In this document: positions 18,813 through 30,382 of the stretch, piece by piece | Position numbering within the stretch: the first letter of the stretch is position 1 | How the letters are laid out: each line of letters starts with the position of its first letter | Source of the DNA: Pseudomonas agarici | GTDB taxonomy: Bacteria > Pseudomonadota > Gammaproteobacteria > Pseudomonadales > Pseudomonadaceae | Length of the DNA: 64,000 bases | Assembly: GCF_900109755.1 (NCBI RefSeq) | Contig: NZ_FOAR01000010.1 | Location: 62,001-126,000, forward strand | Direction: 5' to 3' | Notes under the pieces: model-generated | What the model was told of the DNA's origin: nothing | The model's input: the letters and a program-made list of their open reading frames with translations, nothing else | Databases searched by the model: none | Translations under genes and position numbers: made by a program

Positions 18813-20705
18813 ATGTCCGATCCCATTCATCTCAAGGATCACGAGACCGAAAAACACCTGGTCAACAAGCGCCTGATCGCCTGTGGCCTGCTGGTGCTGG
18901 GACTCGCTGCTGCCTTGGTGGGCCGCCTCTACTTTCTCCAAGTCACCGAGTTTTCCTATAACTCCACGGTCTCGGAAAATAACCGGGTCCATGTCTTGCC
19001 CATCCCGCCGGAACGCGGGCTGATCTATGATCGCAACGGCGAAGTGCTCGCCGACAACCAGCCCAGTTTCAATATGACCCTCACCCGCGAACGTGCCGGT
19101 GACGTCGGTCACGTGCTGGACACGGTAATGAGCATCCTCAATCTGCCGGAAGAAGACCGGGCCCTGTTCGGCAAGGCGCTCAAGCAGTCGCGCCATCCCT
19201 TCGAGCCGGTGACCCTGCTCTACGAACTGACCGAACAACAGATCGCCCTGCTGGCCGTGAACGAATTCAAATTGCCGGGGATCGAGGTCGAACCGCAGTT
19301 CGTGCGACATTACCCACTGGGCGAGCATTTCGCCCATTCGGTGGGTTATGTCGGACGGATCAACGAGAAGGAAATCAAGCAACTCGATCCCGTGGAATAC
19401 CGCGGCACCCAGTCCATCGGCAAGACCGGCATCGAGCGCTTCTACGAGAAAGAACTGCACGGTCACGTCGGCTACGAGGAAGTCGAGACCAACGCCCAGG
19501 GCCGGGTCATGCGGGTGCTCAAGCACACCGATCCGATTCCCGGCAAGAACATCGTCCTAAGCCTGGATATCAAACTCCAGGAAGTCGCTGAGAACGCCCT
19601 GGGCGACCGACGCGGCTCAGTGGTGGCGATCGATCCGAAGACCGGCGAAGTGCTAGCGATGGTCAGCAAGCCGAGTTTCGATCCGAACCTGTTCGTCACC
19701 GGTATCCGCGCCAAGGATTACTCGGCCCTGCGCGATTCCATCGACCGTCCGCTGTTCAATCGTGCCCTGCGCGGGCTCTATGCCCCCGGCTCGACAATCA
19801 AGCCGGAGGTGGCTATCGCCGGTCTCGACAGTGGAGTGATTTCACCCTCGACACGGGTGTTCGACCCCGGCTACTTCCAACTGCCCAACGTCGATCATAA
19901 GTACCGCAACTGGAACCACAGCGGCGACGGCTGGGTCGATTTGAACGCGGCGATCATGCGTTCCAACGACACCTATTTCTATGATCTGGCGAGCAAGCTG
20001 GGCATCGATCGGCTGCACGATTACCTGTACAAGTTCGGGATTGGGCAGAAAGTCTCCCTGGACATGTTCGAGGAGTCTTCGGGGCTGATGCCCTCTCGCG
20101 AATGGAAACGCGCCACCCGCCGCCAAACCTGGTTTCCGGGAGAAACGGTGATTCTCGGGATCGGCCAGGGCTACATGCAGGTCACTCCGTTGCAACTGGC
20201 CCAGGCCACCACATTGATTGCCAACAAGGGAGTGTGGAATCGCCCACACCTGGCCAAGTCGGTCGACCAGGTGGCACCGGTGGACGAGAACCCGATCCCG
20301 AATATCGTGTTGCGCGACGCCAAGCAATGGGAACAAGTCAACTACGCCATGCAACTGGTGATGCATGACCCACGCGGTATTGCCCGAGCGGCGGCCGTCG
20401 GCGCGCAGTACCGGATTGCCGGCAAGAGCGGTACCGCCCAGGTGGTGGCGATCAAGCAAGGGGAACGCTACGATCGCCTGAAGACCTCCGAGCGTAACCG
20501 CGACAACGCGCTCTTCGTCGGTTTCGCTCCGGCGGAAGATCCGCAGATCGTGATTTCGGTGATGATCGAGAACGGCGAGGCCGGTGGCCGAGTAGCCGGC
20601 CCTGTGGTGCGCGAAATCCTCGATGCATGGCTGCTGGACAAAGACGGCAAGCTCAAGCCGCAGTACGCGCATCCACTCAAGCCCCATGAGGATCCCAAGG
20701 TCTGA
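18813..20705 (+). CDS. mrdA: Penicillin-binding protein 2 (transpeptidase)
   Basis: A 630-residue class B PBP that cross-links peptidoglycan for side-wall elongation. There is one N-terminal membrane anchor (LIACGLLVLGLAAALVGRLY), a dimerisation domain (RGLIYDRNGEVLADN) and the transpeptidase domain with PGSTIKP (active Ser near 328), SNDTYFYD near 384 and GKSGTAQV near 537. It is full length. It stands alone: rodA, rlpA and mltB are not beside it, so this is probably the second PBP2 that many pseudomonads carry rather than the rod-complex one. The start follows a T-rich leader with AGGTTCC. ampC lies 1.7 kb downstream. Confidence 0.9.
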   Translation: MSDPIHLKDHETEKHLVNKRLIACGLLVLGLAAALVGRLYFLQVTEFSYNSTVSENNRVHVLPIPPERGLIYDRNGEVLADNQPSFNMTLTRERAGDVGHVLDTVMSILNLPEEDRALFGKALKQSRHPFEPVTLLYELTEQQIALLAVNEFKLPGIEVEPQFVRHYPLGEHFAHSVGYVGRINEKEIKQLDPVEYRGTQSIGKTGIERFYEKELHGHVGYEEVETNAQGRVMRVLKHTDPIPGKNIVLSLDIKLQEVAENALGDRRGSVVAIDPKTGEVLAMVSKPSFDPNLFVTGIRAKDYSALRDSIDRPLFNRALRGLYAPGSTIKPEVAIAGLDSGVISPSTRVFDPGYFQLPNVDHKYRNWNHSGDGWVDLNAAIMRSNDTYFYDLASKLGIDRLHDYLYKFGIGQKVSLDMFEESSGLMPSREWKRATRRQTWFPGETVILGIGQGYMQVTPLQLAQATTLIANKGVWNRPHLAKSVDQVAPVDENPIPNIVLRDAKQWEQVNYAMQLVMHDPRGIARAAAVGAQYRIAGKSGTAQVVAIKQGERYDRLKTSERNRDNALFVGFAPAEDPQIVISVMIENGEAGGRVAGPVVREILDAWLLDKDGKLKPQYAHPLKPHEDPKV

Positions 20706-20734
20706 TTGGGGCGATAGCCCAAGAACACCGCTAA

Positions 20735-20785
20735 CAGCCTACGATAGTGCGTTAGCTCAAGTTTGAATGATGGTGATGCGGGCTG
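20735..20785 (+). repeat. Dispersed motif, copy C
   Basis: CAGCCTACGATAGTGC followed by GTTAGCTCAAGTT (20751-20763) and TGAATGATGG. The 13-base core is identical to copy B at 51.7 kb. It lies between mrdA and tRNA-Leu on the plus strand, unlike the other copies, which read on the minus strand. Confidence 0.5.
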
Positions 20786-20808
20786 GAACGAGCGGCTTTG
20801 GTGGGGAA

Positions 20809-20893
20809 TGGTGCCTCGAACCGGAGTCGAACCGGTACACCTTGCGGCGGCGCATTTTAAGTGCGATGTGTCTACCAATTTCACCATCGAGGC
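20809..20893 (-). tRNA. tRNA-Leu(UAA)
   Basis: On the minus strand an 85-base gene begins GCCTCGATGGTGAAATTGG and ends GGTTCGAGGCACCA, with CCA encoded. The acceptor stem GCCTCGA/TCGAGGC pairs perfectly. The anticodon loop CTTAAAA gives TAA, reading UUA and UUG. The variable arm is long, as in class II tRNAs. No integrated element is seen next to it. Confidence 0.95.
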
Positions 20894-21327
20894 GGTGTAG
20901 CAGGCGGCAAATTAGACATCAAAAGACAGCACAAATCAACAGCTTAAGAAGACTGTAAGACCCCGTGGCCACTCAGAAAAGCAAATTCGCCGAGAGGGTG
21001 TAGGCATGTCGATACGCAAGCAATTGCGCTTGCGTCAGCCACTGTGCCCACTTGCGGCCAGTCCCGTGTCATGCGCCGACTCCGTCTGCGCCCCTATGAC
21101 ACAACGCTTGAATCATCACTTCGATTGATCATTCAAATCGCAAAACAGAATTTTTTATTTCCTGCGATTCGCTACAAGATGGGCCACCTTCTACCCCGCC
21201 GGACCCTCAATCATGAATCTGAATTTGACCATTGCTTGTGCAATCGTAGTGTCTTTTGCCATTGCCCTGATTCACGTCTGAAGCTGCGCACGATCTTTGC
21301 TGGCGGTTATGCACATCGCCAAGCGGC
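20894..21327. other. 434-bp gap between tRNA-Leu and ampR
   Basis: The only structured item I see is one very short reading frame at 21213-21281. The stretch 21121-21190 is A+T-richer than its surroundings. The promoter of tRNA-Leu should lie just above 20893. Confidence 0.4.
21213..21281 (+). CDS. Possible 22-residue membrane peptide
   Basis: ATG at 21213 opens a 22-codon frame, MNLNLTIACAIVVSFAIALIHV, that is one hydrophobic segment from end to end. Single-segment micropeptides of this kind exist (KdpF, CydX), but no partner gene is next to it and the ribosome-binding site is weak (GGACCC). It would need conservation or expression data. Confidence 0.3.
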   Translation: MNLNLTIACAIVVSFAIALIHV

Positions 21328-22200
21328 TCAGGAAAGCTGCTCAACCAGCCAACGGCGAAAGGTAGCCATCGCCGGTGTCGGCGCACGTGACTGTAGCCTT
21401 GTCAGCCAGTAACTGCCCGTGGCGATGCTTATATCGAAGGGTTGGCGAATATCACCGGAGTCCAATTGCCGGGAGAACATCATCGACGGTGCCAGGGCCA
21501 CGCCTACCCCTTGCAGCGCTGCCTCTATCATCGCCAACGAAGAATCGAAGACAATGCTGTTGCAGACCTGGCTGTTGCTCGGCAATCCGGCAGCCTGAAA
21601 CCATTCGGACCACTCGTCCACGCAGTAGGAACGCAGCAATGTCTGTTTCAACACATCCGCCGGGGTGTGGAGTTGCCGTTCGATTTCCGGAATGCATAAG
21701 ACCGACAGTGGCGCCTCCAACAAGCGCATGGCGTCGATTCCATGCCATGCCCCCGCGCCAAATCGGATGGCGAAGTCGAGCCCTTCGGTAGCCACATCCA
21801 CCCGGTTGTTGTGGGTCGACAGACGCAGGTCGATAAACGGATGGCTGGCCTGAAAATCCCTTAGCCGTGGCAATAACCAACCCACCGCGAAGGTGCCTAC
21901 CGCTCCCACTGTCAGGACCTCGCGGTAATGCCCGCCCTCGAACCGGCCCAAGGTCTGCGCGATGCGATCAAAGGAGTCGCGTAGCACCGGCAACAGGCTT
22001 TCGCCTTCGGCGGTCAGCATCAGTCCGCGGGATAAACGCTTGAACAACGTAACCTTCAACTGACTTTCAAGCCCCTTGACTTGATGGCTGACCGCCGCTT
22101 GGGTTACGCACAACTCCACTGCCGCCCGGGTAAAACTCAGATGCCGTGCCGAGGCTTCGAATGCACGTAGCGCATTCAGGGGCAGGTGAGGTCGAAGCAC
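21328..22200 (-). CDS. ampR: LysR-type regulator AmpR
   Basis: A 290-residue LysR regulator. The N-terminal winged helix (ALRAFEASARHLSFTRAAVE, then VTQAAVSHQVKGLE) and the effector domain (VGAVGTFAVGWLLPRLRDF) match AmpR closely. AmpR binds UDP-MurNAc-pentapeptide as repressor and anhydro-muropeptides as activator, linking cell-wall recycling to beta-lactamase. It is divergent from ampC across 250 bp, the standard arrangement, so the gap should hold the LysR site. The start is followed directly by LRPHLPLNALRAFE as in family members. Confidence 0.9.
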   Translation of the reverse strand: MLRPHLPLNALRAFEASARHLSFTRAAVELCVTQAAVSHQVKGLESQLKVTLFKRLSRGLMLTAEGESLLPVLRDSFDRIAQTLGRFEGGHYREVLTVGAVGTFAVGWLLPRLRDFQASHPFIDLRLSTHNNRVDVATEGLDFAIRFGAGAWHGIDAMRLLEAPLSVLCIPEIERQLHTPADVLKQTLLRSYCVDEWSEWFQAAGLPSNSQVCNSIVFDSSLAMIEAALQGVGVALAPSMMFSRQLDSGDIRQPFDISIATGSYWLTRLQSRAPTPAMATFRRWLVEQLS

Positions 22201-22450
22201 GCTTTAACTCCTAGTTTTTCTAATGGCTAATCCGAAAATTTGTCGTTTGTCGCTAACCAGATCATCGCTTAGATTGAGCCTCGCAGTGCAATCAAGGTCC
22301 CTTGTTGTCCCGAATTTCACAGCCTTTACCAAAGTCCGATATATCGATCGTTACCCCATCAGCTATGTCGAACACGGACGTGTTTTGCGCTGAAGCCTGC
22401 TCGGCGAAAACGTAACAAAATAAGACAACATCCACGGAAAATAGCCGACT
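22201..22450. promoter_or_regulatory. ampR-ampC divergent control region
   Basis: A 250-bp gap between divergent genes. Segment 22208-22270 is A+T-rich and has the short T/A blocks expected of a LysR site (TTTTTCTAATGGCTAATCCG near 22215). I cannot place the operator exactly. The gap is longer than the roughly 150 bp I recall for P. aeruginosa. Confidence 0.5.
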
Positions 22451-23617
22451 ATGCCAAAAAATATCCCTTTCAGTAGCACATTATTCGCTACCACCCTTTG
22501 CCTACTCAGCTCCGTAAGCTGCCTGGCCACCGCCGCGACACCCATCGAACTCAAGGCAGTGGTGGACGCCACGATTCAGCCGCTTATGCAGGAACAGGGC
22601 ATTTCCGGCATGGCCGTAGCCGTGCTCGCCCAGGGCAAGACACATTACTTTAACTACGGTGTCGCCTCCAAGACCGGCAAAGAGGCAGTGAGCGAAAACA
22701 CCCTGTTCGAGATCGGCTCGGTCAGCAAGACCTTTGCCGCCACCCTGGCCGGCTACGCCGTCGCCCAGGGCAAGTTGTCGCTCGCGGAAAACGCCAGCCA
22801 CTACCTGCCCGAGCTGCGTGGCAGTGCCTTCGACAAGATCAACGTGCTTGACCTTGGCACCTACACCGCCGGCGGCCTGCCCTTGCAATTTCCCAGTGAA
22901 GCGGACAGTTCCGACAAGATGATGAGCTATTTCCAACACTGGAAACCGCCCTATCCTGCCGCCGAACAACGGCAGTACTCGAACCCGAGCATCGGCCTGT
23001 TCGGCTATATGGCAGCCAGGAGCCTGGGCCAGCCGTTCGACGACCTGATGGAAAAGACACTGCTCCCCAAAATGGGACTGCAGAGCACTTACATCAGGGT
23101 TCCGAAGGCTCAGATGAGCCGTTATGCCCAGGGCTACAGGAAAGACAACTCCCCTTCCAGGGTTGGCCCTGGAGCGTTGGACTCCGAAGCCTATGGCATC
23201 AAGACCACCTCCAGCGACCTGCTGCATTACGTTCTGGTGAACATGAACCCACAACAGTTGGAAGCACCGTTGCAGCAGGCAATCGCCTTGACACACACCG
23301 GCTACTACCAGTTCGGGAACACCACACAGGGCCTGGGCTGGGAGCTTTACCCCTACCCTGTCAAGCTGGATACCTTGACCGAGGGTAATTCGAACAAGAT
23401 GCTCGATCCGCAAAAAACCAGCTGGTTCAAGGCACCCCAACCACCCCACGCCGATAGCTGGGTCAACAAGACCGGCTCGACGGGCGGCTTTGGCGCCTAT
23501 GTCGCCTACGTGCCGGCCAAGGAAATCGGCATTGTGATTCTGGCCAACAAGAACTACCCGAATCCGCTACGGGTCAAGGCCGCCTATGAAGTGCTCAGCG
23601 CGGTGCAACGCCAATGA
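22451..23617 (+). CDS. ampC: Class C beta-lactamase AmpC
   Basis: A 388-residue periplasmic serine beta-lactamase. A signal peptide (LFATTLCLLSSVSCLATAA) is followed by the mature enzyme with SVSK near residue 90 (active Ser), YSN near 176 (the class C Tyr motif) and KTG near 340, followed by GSTGGFGAYVAYVP. Length is right for the class. Divergent ampR indicates inducible expression by cell-wall fragments. Nothing suggests mobility: base use matches the neighbours, so this is a chromosomal cephalosporinase. Confidence 0.95.
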   Translation: MPKNIPFSSTLFATTLCLLSSVSCLATAATPIELKAVVDATIQPLMQEQGISGMAVAVLAQGKTHYFNYGVASKTGKEAVSENTLFEIGSVSKTFAATLAGYAVAQGKLSLAENASHYLPELRGSAFDKINVLDLGTYTAGGLPLQFPSEADSSDKMMSYFQHWKPPYPAAEQRQYSNPSIGLFGYMAARSLGQPFDDLMEKTLLPKMGLQSTYIRVPKAQMSRYAQGYRKDNSPSRVGPGALDSEAYGIKTTSSDLLHYVLVNMNPQQLEAPLQQAIALTHTGYYQFGNTTQGLGWELYPYPVKLDTLTEGNSNKMLDPQKTSWFKAPQPPHADSWVNKTGSTGGFGAYVAYVPAKEIGIVILANKNYPNPLRVKAAYEVLSAVQRQ

Positions 23618-23652
23618 GCAAAAACCATCCAGATTAACTATGATCGGAGTCC

Positions 23653-24054
23653 ATGAGCCCCACGCCTGCGATCCGCCAGCCCTGTCCACCCGGCGCCTGC
23701 ATTTGCGAGCGAGAGCGACTGTTGGACACACCCGGCACCGACCTGCGAATCCTGCGCCTGACCCGCCAGGAAGAAAAGGTGTTGCTCGACCGGCTCGCAG
23801 ACCTCAAGAGCCTGGCTGACCTCGAACGCCTGCAACAGAGGATGTATGAACAACTGGGCATTCGCGTGACCATCGCCCCAGGGCATAACGAAGTGCGCAC
23901 CATGCGCGGCATCGGCATTCATATCGATGAACTGCCCGGGATGTGCCGCAAGACGCGTCAGTCGATCCCGGCAGCGATTCGTCGTGGCCTGGAGAAGCGC
24001 CCGCACATCGCCTTCGAACTGCTCAACGCTCACGACTTGCTGGGCGGTCTCTGA
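23653..24054 (+). CDS. Conserved hypothetical protein with N-terminal Cys cluster
   Basis: A 133-residue cytoplasmic protein. It begins with a cysteine cluster (CPPGACICERERLL), then a helical stretch (TRQEEKVLLDRLADLKSLAD), then GIRVTIAPGHNEVRTMRG and a basic end with MCRKTRQSIPAAIRR. I recall similar uncharacterised proteins in Pseudomonas but no function. The C-x5-C-x-C spacing could hold metal. CGGAGT precedes the ATG. It follows ampC by 35 bases, so it may be cotranscribed with it. Confidence 0.65.
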   Translation: MSPTPAIRQPCPPGACICERERLLDTPGTDLRILRLTRQEEKVLLDRLADLKSLADLERLQQRMYEQLGIRVTIAPGHNEVRTMRGIGIHIDELPGMCRKTRQSIPAAIRRGLEKRPHIAFELLNAHDLLGGL

Positions 24055-24149
24055 GACTCGCCTGGGCTCTGTACAAAATTTCGAGCGAAGGCCAGGCCAG
24101 CCGGCTTTCAACGCCGCATGCGCGAGCGCCGATGCATTTCGCACAAAGC

Positions 24150-25061
24150 CTAGCGAATCAGTTGCCGACGTTTCAGGGTCTCGCTCGGCAACTCCTTGAA
24201 CAGCGCCCGGTAGCTGCCGGAAAATCGCCCCAAGTGCCAGAACGACCAATGCATCGCCACCTCGGCAACCGTGGTCTCCAGATTACGGCTGCGCAGCAAC
24301 TCATTGCGTGCGCTGTTCAGCCGGCGCAGACGCAACCAGTGGCTCGGAGTCATCCCGGTGAACGCCTTGAAGGCATGCTGCAACTGGCGCAATGAAACCC
24401 CGGCGACCTGGGCAAGTTGCAGCAGGTTGAGAGTCTCCTCGGGAGTATCGACCGCCCATTCGCCGATACGCTTCATAATCCCCCGCTCCTCCGCTCGGCG
24501 CCGCAGCGAACCTGGGTCCAGGCGCACGCAGGCGTTGTCGAGGATATACAGGCAGTCTTCCAGCAGTTGCTCAGTCAAGGCTTCCCGACTCGGCGGATCA
24601 AAGGTCTGTGCCAGACGCGTCAGCGTCCCGCTCAGCCAGCGGCTGAACAACGCGTTTTGCTGCGAATTGAGCGGCGCCAGGAACAGCCCCTCCAGCCGTG
24701 CGACATCCAGGCCGTGGCGCCGAACGAACTCCGGCCCGAATACCACCGCCACCTCCCGATAGTTCTCCGGGGTGATCCAAATATTGCGACTCTCGCCGTT
24801 GAGCATATACAAGGCGTTGTCACTGCGATCGAAACAGAACGCCAGCGATCCTGTCGGCGCGCTGAAACTCTGCTCGATGCGGGTATTCATACACTCCTCG
24901 TAGATCTCCACGCCATGCAGGTCCAGATAACGAATCTGCCCGGCGAAATGCCCCGGCGACATTTGCTGGTAATGCTGGACCCAACCCGGCGTCGCCCGTA
25001 TCTGCTCGGCCACATCGGCGGTGTTGAACGCTTGCACCCGCAAGGGGGTTGACTGTGTCAT
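24150..25061 (-). CDS. AraC-family transcriptional regulator
   Basis: A 303-residue regulator. The C-terminal 100 residues hold the two helix-turn-helix motifs (LAQVAGVSLRQLQHAFKAFT and VAEVAMHWSFWHLGRFSGSY, with ALFKELPSE). The N-terminal half resembles the EutR/FeaR type of amine-responsive regulators. I start at MTQSTPLRVQ; upstream codons lack a domain. It is divergent from the glutamylpolyamine synthetase gene with 173 bp between them, so control of the polyamine operon is the natural guess. Confidence 0.8.
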   Translation of the reverse strand: MTQSTPLRVQAFNTADVAEQIRATPGWVQHYQQMSPGHFAGQIRYLDLHGVEIYEECMNTRIEQSFSAPTGSLAFCFDRSDNALYMLNGESRNIWITPENYREVAVVFGPEFVRRHGLDVARLEGLFLAPLNSQQNALFSRWLSGTLTRLAQTFDPPSREALTEQLLEDCLYILDNACVRLDPGSLRRRAEERGIMKRIGEWAVDTPEETLNLLQLAQVAGVSLRQLQHAFKAFTGMTPSHWLRLRRLNSARNELLRSRNLETTVAEVAMHWSFWHLGRFSGSYRALFKELPSETLKRRQLIR

Positions 25062-25234
25062 GGGCTGACCATCGCGCACTTTTTTGGTGCGTCTTAGGGA
25101 TAAAAAAATGGATAGATGGAACCGCAACGCTCGCTCAAGATAGTCGTCAATGCGCTACAGGGGAAGCTTCCCGCTATTTTTTTGGCAGGCGGGAGGTCTA
25201 ACCTGGCGTTGATAAAACCAACGACGAGGTCCTT

Positions 25235-26593
25235 ATGAATGCCCCTTTCGATCAGCTGTCTTCCTGGCTGAAAGAACACAAGATTACCGAAGTAGAGTGT
25301 GTGGTCAGCGACCTGACCGGTATCGCTCGCGGCAAGATAGCACCCACCAACAAGTTCCTGCATGAACGAGGCATGCGCCTGCCGGAAAGTGTGCTGCTGC
25401 AAACGGTAACCGGGGACTTCGTCGACGACGATGTCTATTACGACCTGCTCGACCCCGCCGATATCGACATGATCTGCCGGCCCGACGCTTCGGCGATCTA
25501 TGTGGTGCCATGGGCCATCGAGCCGACCGCTATCGTGATCCACGACACCTTCGACAAACAGGGCAATCCGGTCGAGCTGTCGCCGCGAAATGTCCTGAAG
25601 AAGGTCCTGCAGCTCTACACCGACAAGGGCTGGCAACCTATCGTGGCCCCCGAGATGGAGTTCTACCTGACCCAGCGTTGCGAAGATCCGGACCTGCCCC
25701 TCAAGCCACCCTTGGGCCGCTCGGGCCGCGCCGAAAGCGGTCGACAGTCGTTCTCCATCGATGCCGCCAACGAATTCGATCCGCTGTTCGAAGATGTCTA
25801 TGACTGGTGCGAGTTGCAAGGTCTGGACCTCGACACGCTGATCCACGAGGATGGCCCGGCGCAGATGGAAATCAACTTCCGTCATGGCGACGCCCTCGAC
25901 CTGGCCGACCAGATCACTGTGTTCAAGCGCACCCTGCGCGAAGCGGCACTCAAGCACAACGTCACCGCGACCTTCATGGCCAAGCCCATCGCCGACGAAC
26001 CCGGCAGCGCCATGCACCTGCACCAAAGCGTGATCGACATCGCCACCGGCAAGCCAATCTTCGTCAATGACGACGGTTCCAAGAGCCAATTGTTCCTGCA
26101 TCACATCGGCGGCTTGCAGAAATACATCCCCAAGGTCCTGCCGATGTTCGCCCCCAACGTCAACTCGTTCCGCCGCTTCCTGCCGGACACCTCGGCGCCG
26201 GTCAACGTCGAATGGGGCGAGGAAAATCGCACCGTCGGCCTGCGCGTACCGACTTCCAGCCCCGAGGCCATGCGCGTGGAAAACCGCCTGCCGGGCGCCG
26301 ACGCCAACCCGTACCTGGCCATTGCCGCCAGCCTGCTGTGCGGTTACTTGGGCATGATCGAAGGCATCGAGCCCAACGCCCCCGTGGAAGGCCGAGCCTA
26401 TGAACGCCGCAACCTGCGGCTGCCCATCACCATCGAAGACGCCCTGGCTCACATGGAAGACTGCCCGACCATTGATCGCTACCTAGGCACCCAGTTCGTG
26501 CGCGGCTATGTGGCGGTCAAGCGGGCCGAACATGAGAACTTCAAGCGTGTGATCAGCTCTTGGGAGCGCGAGTTCCTGTTGCTGAGTGTCTGA
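25235..26593 (+). CDS. Glutamine synthetase-family gamma-glutamylpolyamine synthetase
   Basis: A 452-residue member of the PuuA/SpuI/PauA branch of glutamine synthetases. It should join glutamate to putrescine or another amine with ATP, the first step of the gamma-glutamyl catabolic route. Visible features: ECVVSDLTGIARGKIAP at the N-terminus, VAPEMEFYLTQ near 145 (metal-binding Glu), GDALDLADQITVFKR and AMHLHQSV near 257 (ATP-binding His). The context supports polyamine use rather than ammonia assimilation: a PotF-type binding protein and a PuuB-type oxidase follow in the same direction. Pseudomonads carry several paralogs of differing amine preference, so the exact substrate is open. Confidence 0.9.
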   Translation: MNAPFDQLSSWLKEHKITEVECVVSDLTGIARGKIAPTNKFLHERGMRLPESVLLQTVTGDFVDDDVYYDLLDPADIDMICRPDASAIYVVPWAIEPTAIVIHDTFDKQGNPVELSPRNVLKKVLQLYTDKGWQPIVAPEMEFYLTQRCEDPDLPLKPPLGRSGRAESGRQSFSIDAANEFDPLFEDVYDWCELQGLDLDTLIHEDGPAQMEINFRHGDALDLADQITVFKRTLREAALKHNVTATFMAKPIADEPGSAMHLHQSVIDIATGKPIFVNDDGSKSQLFLHHIGGLQKYIPKVLPMFAPNVNSFRRFLPDTSAPVNVEWGEENRTVGLRVPTSSPEAMRVENRLPGADANPYLAIAASLLCGYLGMIEGIEPNAPVEGRAYERRNLRLPITIEDALAHMEDCPTIDRYLGTQFVRGYVAVKRAEHENFKRVISSWEREFLLLSV

Positions 26594-26615
26594 CTCCTGG
26601 GATAAAAACAATTAA

Positions 26616-29014
<2,399 letters not shown>

Positions 29015-29088
29015 GGGGGAGCGGCGTTACACAGGCGCGCTCCTCTACTCCCTCGGGGACATGGGTGGGGCAAGAATCAGCGGCGCTT

Positions 29089-30318
29089 TCAGCCGGTCGT
29101 GTGTTCGACCAGTCGAACCAGTCGCCGCGCACTGCCGAAGGCCAAGGTCATGCCCAGTGCGCCATGGCCGGTATTGAGGTACAGATTACCGCCCGCAGGG
29201 CATTCAAGCACAGGCCGACCGGTGGGCGTGGCCGGCCGCCAGCCACTCCAGGGCTGACAATCCGCGGTGTTCCAGCCGGTTCCGAACAGTGCCTCGGTCG
29301 ACGCTCGCAGTTGCTCGATGCGCGCAGCCGGAATCGATGCATCCATCCCACACAACTCCACCATCCCCGCAACCCGCAGGCGCTCGCCGATACGGGCGAA
29401 CACGGTCTTGCGGCGTATGTCGGTGATACTCACCAACGGTGCCCGGCTGTGCTCGGTAATCGGCAAAGTAATGCTGTAGCCCTTGAGTGGATACACCGGT
29501 AGGTGGCTGCCCAGTTGCGCCAGCAAGCCGGTGCTATGAGCCCCCGCCGCCAGCACCACGGCCTCGCAGTGCAGCACCTGAACCCCGTCACGGGCATGCC
29601 GCAGGTTCAATGCGTCGATCCGCTGGCCCTGGCGTTGGAAGCCCTCGACCTTGTGCCCGAACAAAAATCGCACGCCTTCATCGGCCATGATCCGAGCCAT
29701 TTCGCGACACAGCTTGAGACCATCCACCACACACTCGTTGTCGGTATGAATCGCGCCGTGGAACGCCGACCGGTAGCCGGCCAGCGCGGGCTCTATCGCC
29801 ACCGCTTCGCCGGCGCTGATGGATTGCTGATGCGATCCCAGGCCGGCCTGAAAGCGCAGTTGACGCTGCGCCTTGTCCAGGCTCTCAGCATCTGGGTACA
29901 GCACCAGTTTTCCGGTACGGGTAAAATCGCAATCGAGGTGCTGCTCCTGCATGAACGCCTCCAGAGCGTGTCGACTCTCGGCTGCCAGCGCCAGTAGCTC
30001 CACGGTGGTCTGGCGGGATACCGAGGTCCGGCAGGCCGCCAGGAACTCCATGCACCAGCGCCATTGCTGCGGGCTCCATTGCGGGGTGAAGCGCAAAGGG
30101 CCGCTACGGTCGAGCAGCAGTTTCGGGATACCCGCCAACAATGACGGGTCGGCCAGCGGCTGCACGTAGCTGTAGCTCAACTGCGCGCCGTTGCCGGCCA
30201 CGGCGCCCATGCCGGGACCGGACGCCTGCTCGACAACCGTGATCCGATGCCCGGCCCGGTGCAGGAACCAGGCGCTGCTCAAACCGACAATACCCGCGCC
30301 CACCACGCAAATGTCCAT
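29089..30318 (-). CDS. D-amino-acid dehydrogenase (DadA-like)
   Basis: A 409-residue flavoprotein. The N-terminus ICVVGAGIVGLSSAWFLHRA is the FAD-binding fold, followed by GMGAVAGNGAQLSYSYVQP, a DadA signature. The C-terminus GNLYLNTGHGALGMTLAFGS closes the FAD site. The family oxidises D-amino acids to keto acids and passes electrons to the respiratory chain. The usual partner alanine racemase (dadX) is absent, so this is a paralog; the substrate is unknown. It is convergent with the PuuB-like gene, with 74 bases between. Confidence 0.85.
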   Translation of the reverse strand: MDICVVGAGIVGLSSAWFLHRAGHRITVVEQASGPGMGAVAGNGAQLSYSYVQPLADPSLLAGIPKLLLDRSGPLRFTPQWSPQQWRWCMEFLAACRTSVSRQTTVELLALAAESRHALEAFMQEQHLDCDFTRTGKLVLYPDAESLDKAQRQLRFQAGLGSHQQSISAGEAVAIEPALAGYRSAFHGAIHTDNECVVDGLKLCREMARIMADEGVRFLFGHKVEGFQRQGQRIDALNLRHARDGVQVLHCEAVVLAAGAHSTGLLAQLGSHLPVYPLKGYSITLPITEHSRAPLVSITDIRRKTVFARIGERLRVAGMVELCGMDASIPAARIEQLRASTEALFGTGWNTADCQPWSGWRPATPTGRPVLECPAGGNLYLNTGHGALGMTLAFGSARRLVRLVEHTTG

Positions 30319-30382
30319 TACACCTGCTCCTTGCCCGGCGCCCGGCCGCTCGGGGTCATCTTCAAACAGACCTGTGTCTGGC

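Noticed and set aside
21044..21412. Plus-strand frame of 122 codons across the ampR end
   Set aside because: It overlaps ampR on the other strand and has basic, low-information sequence.
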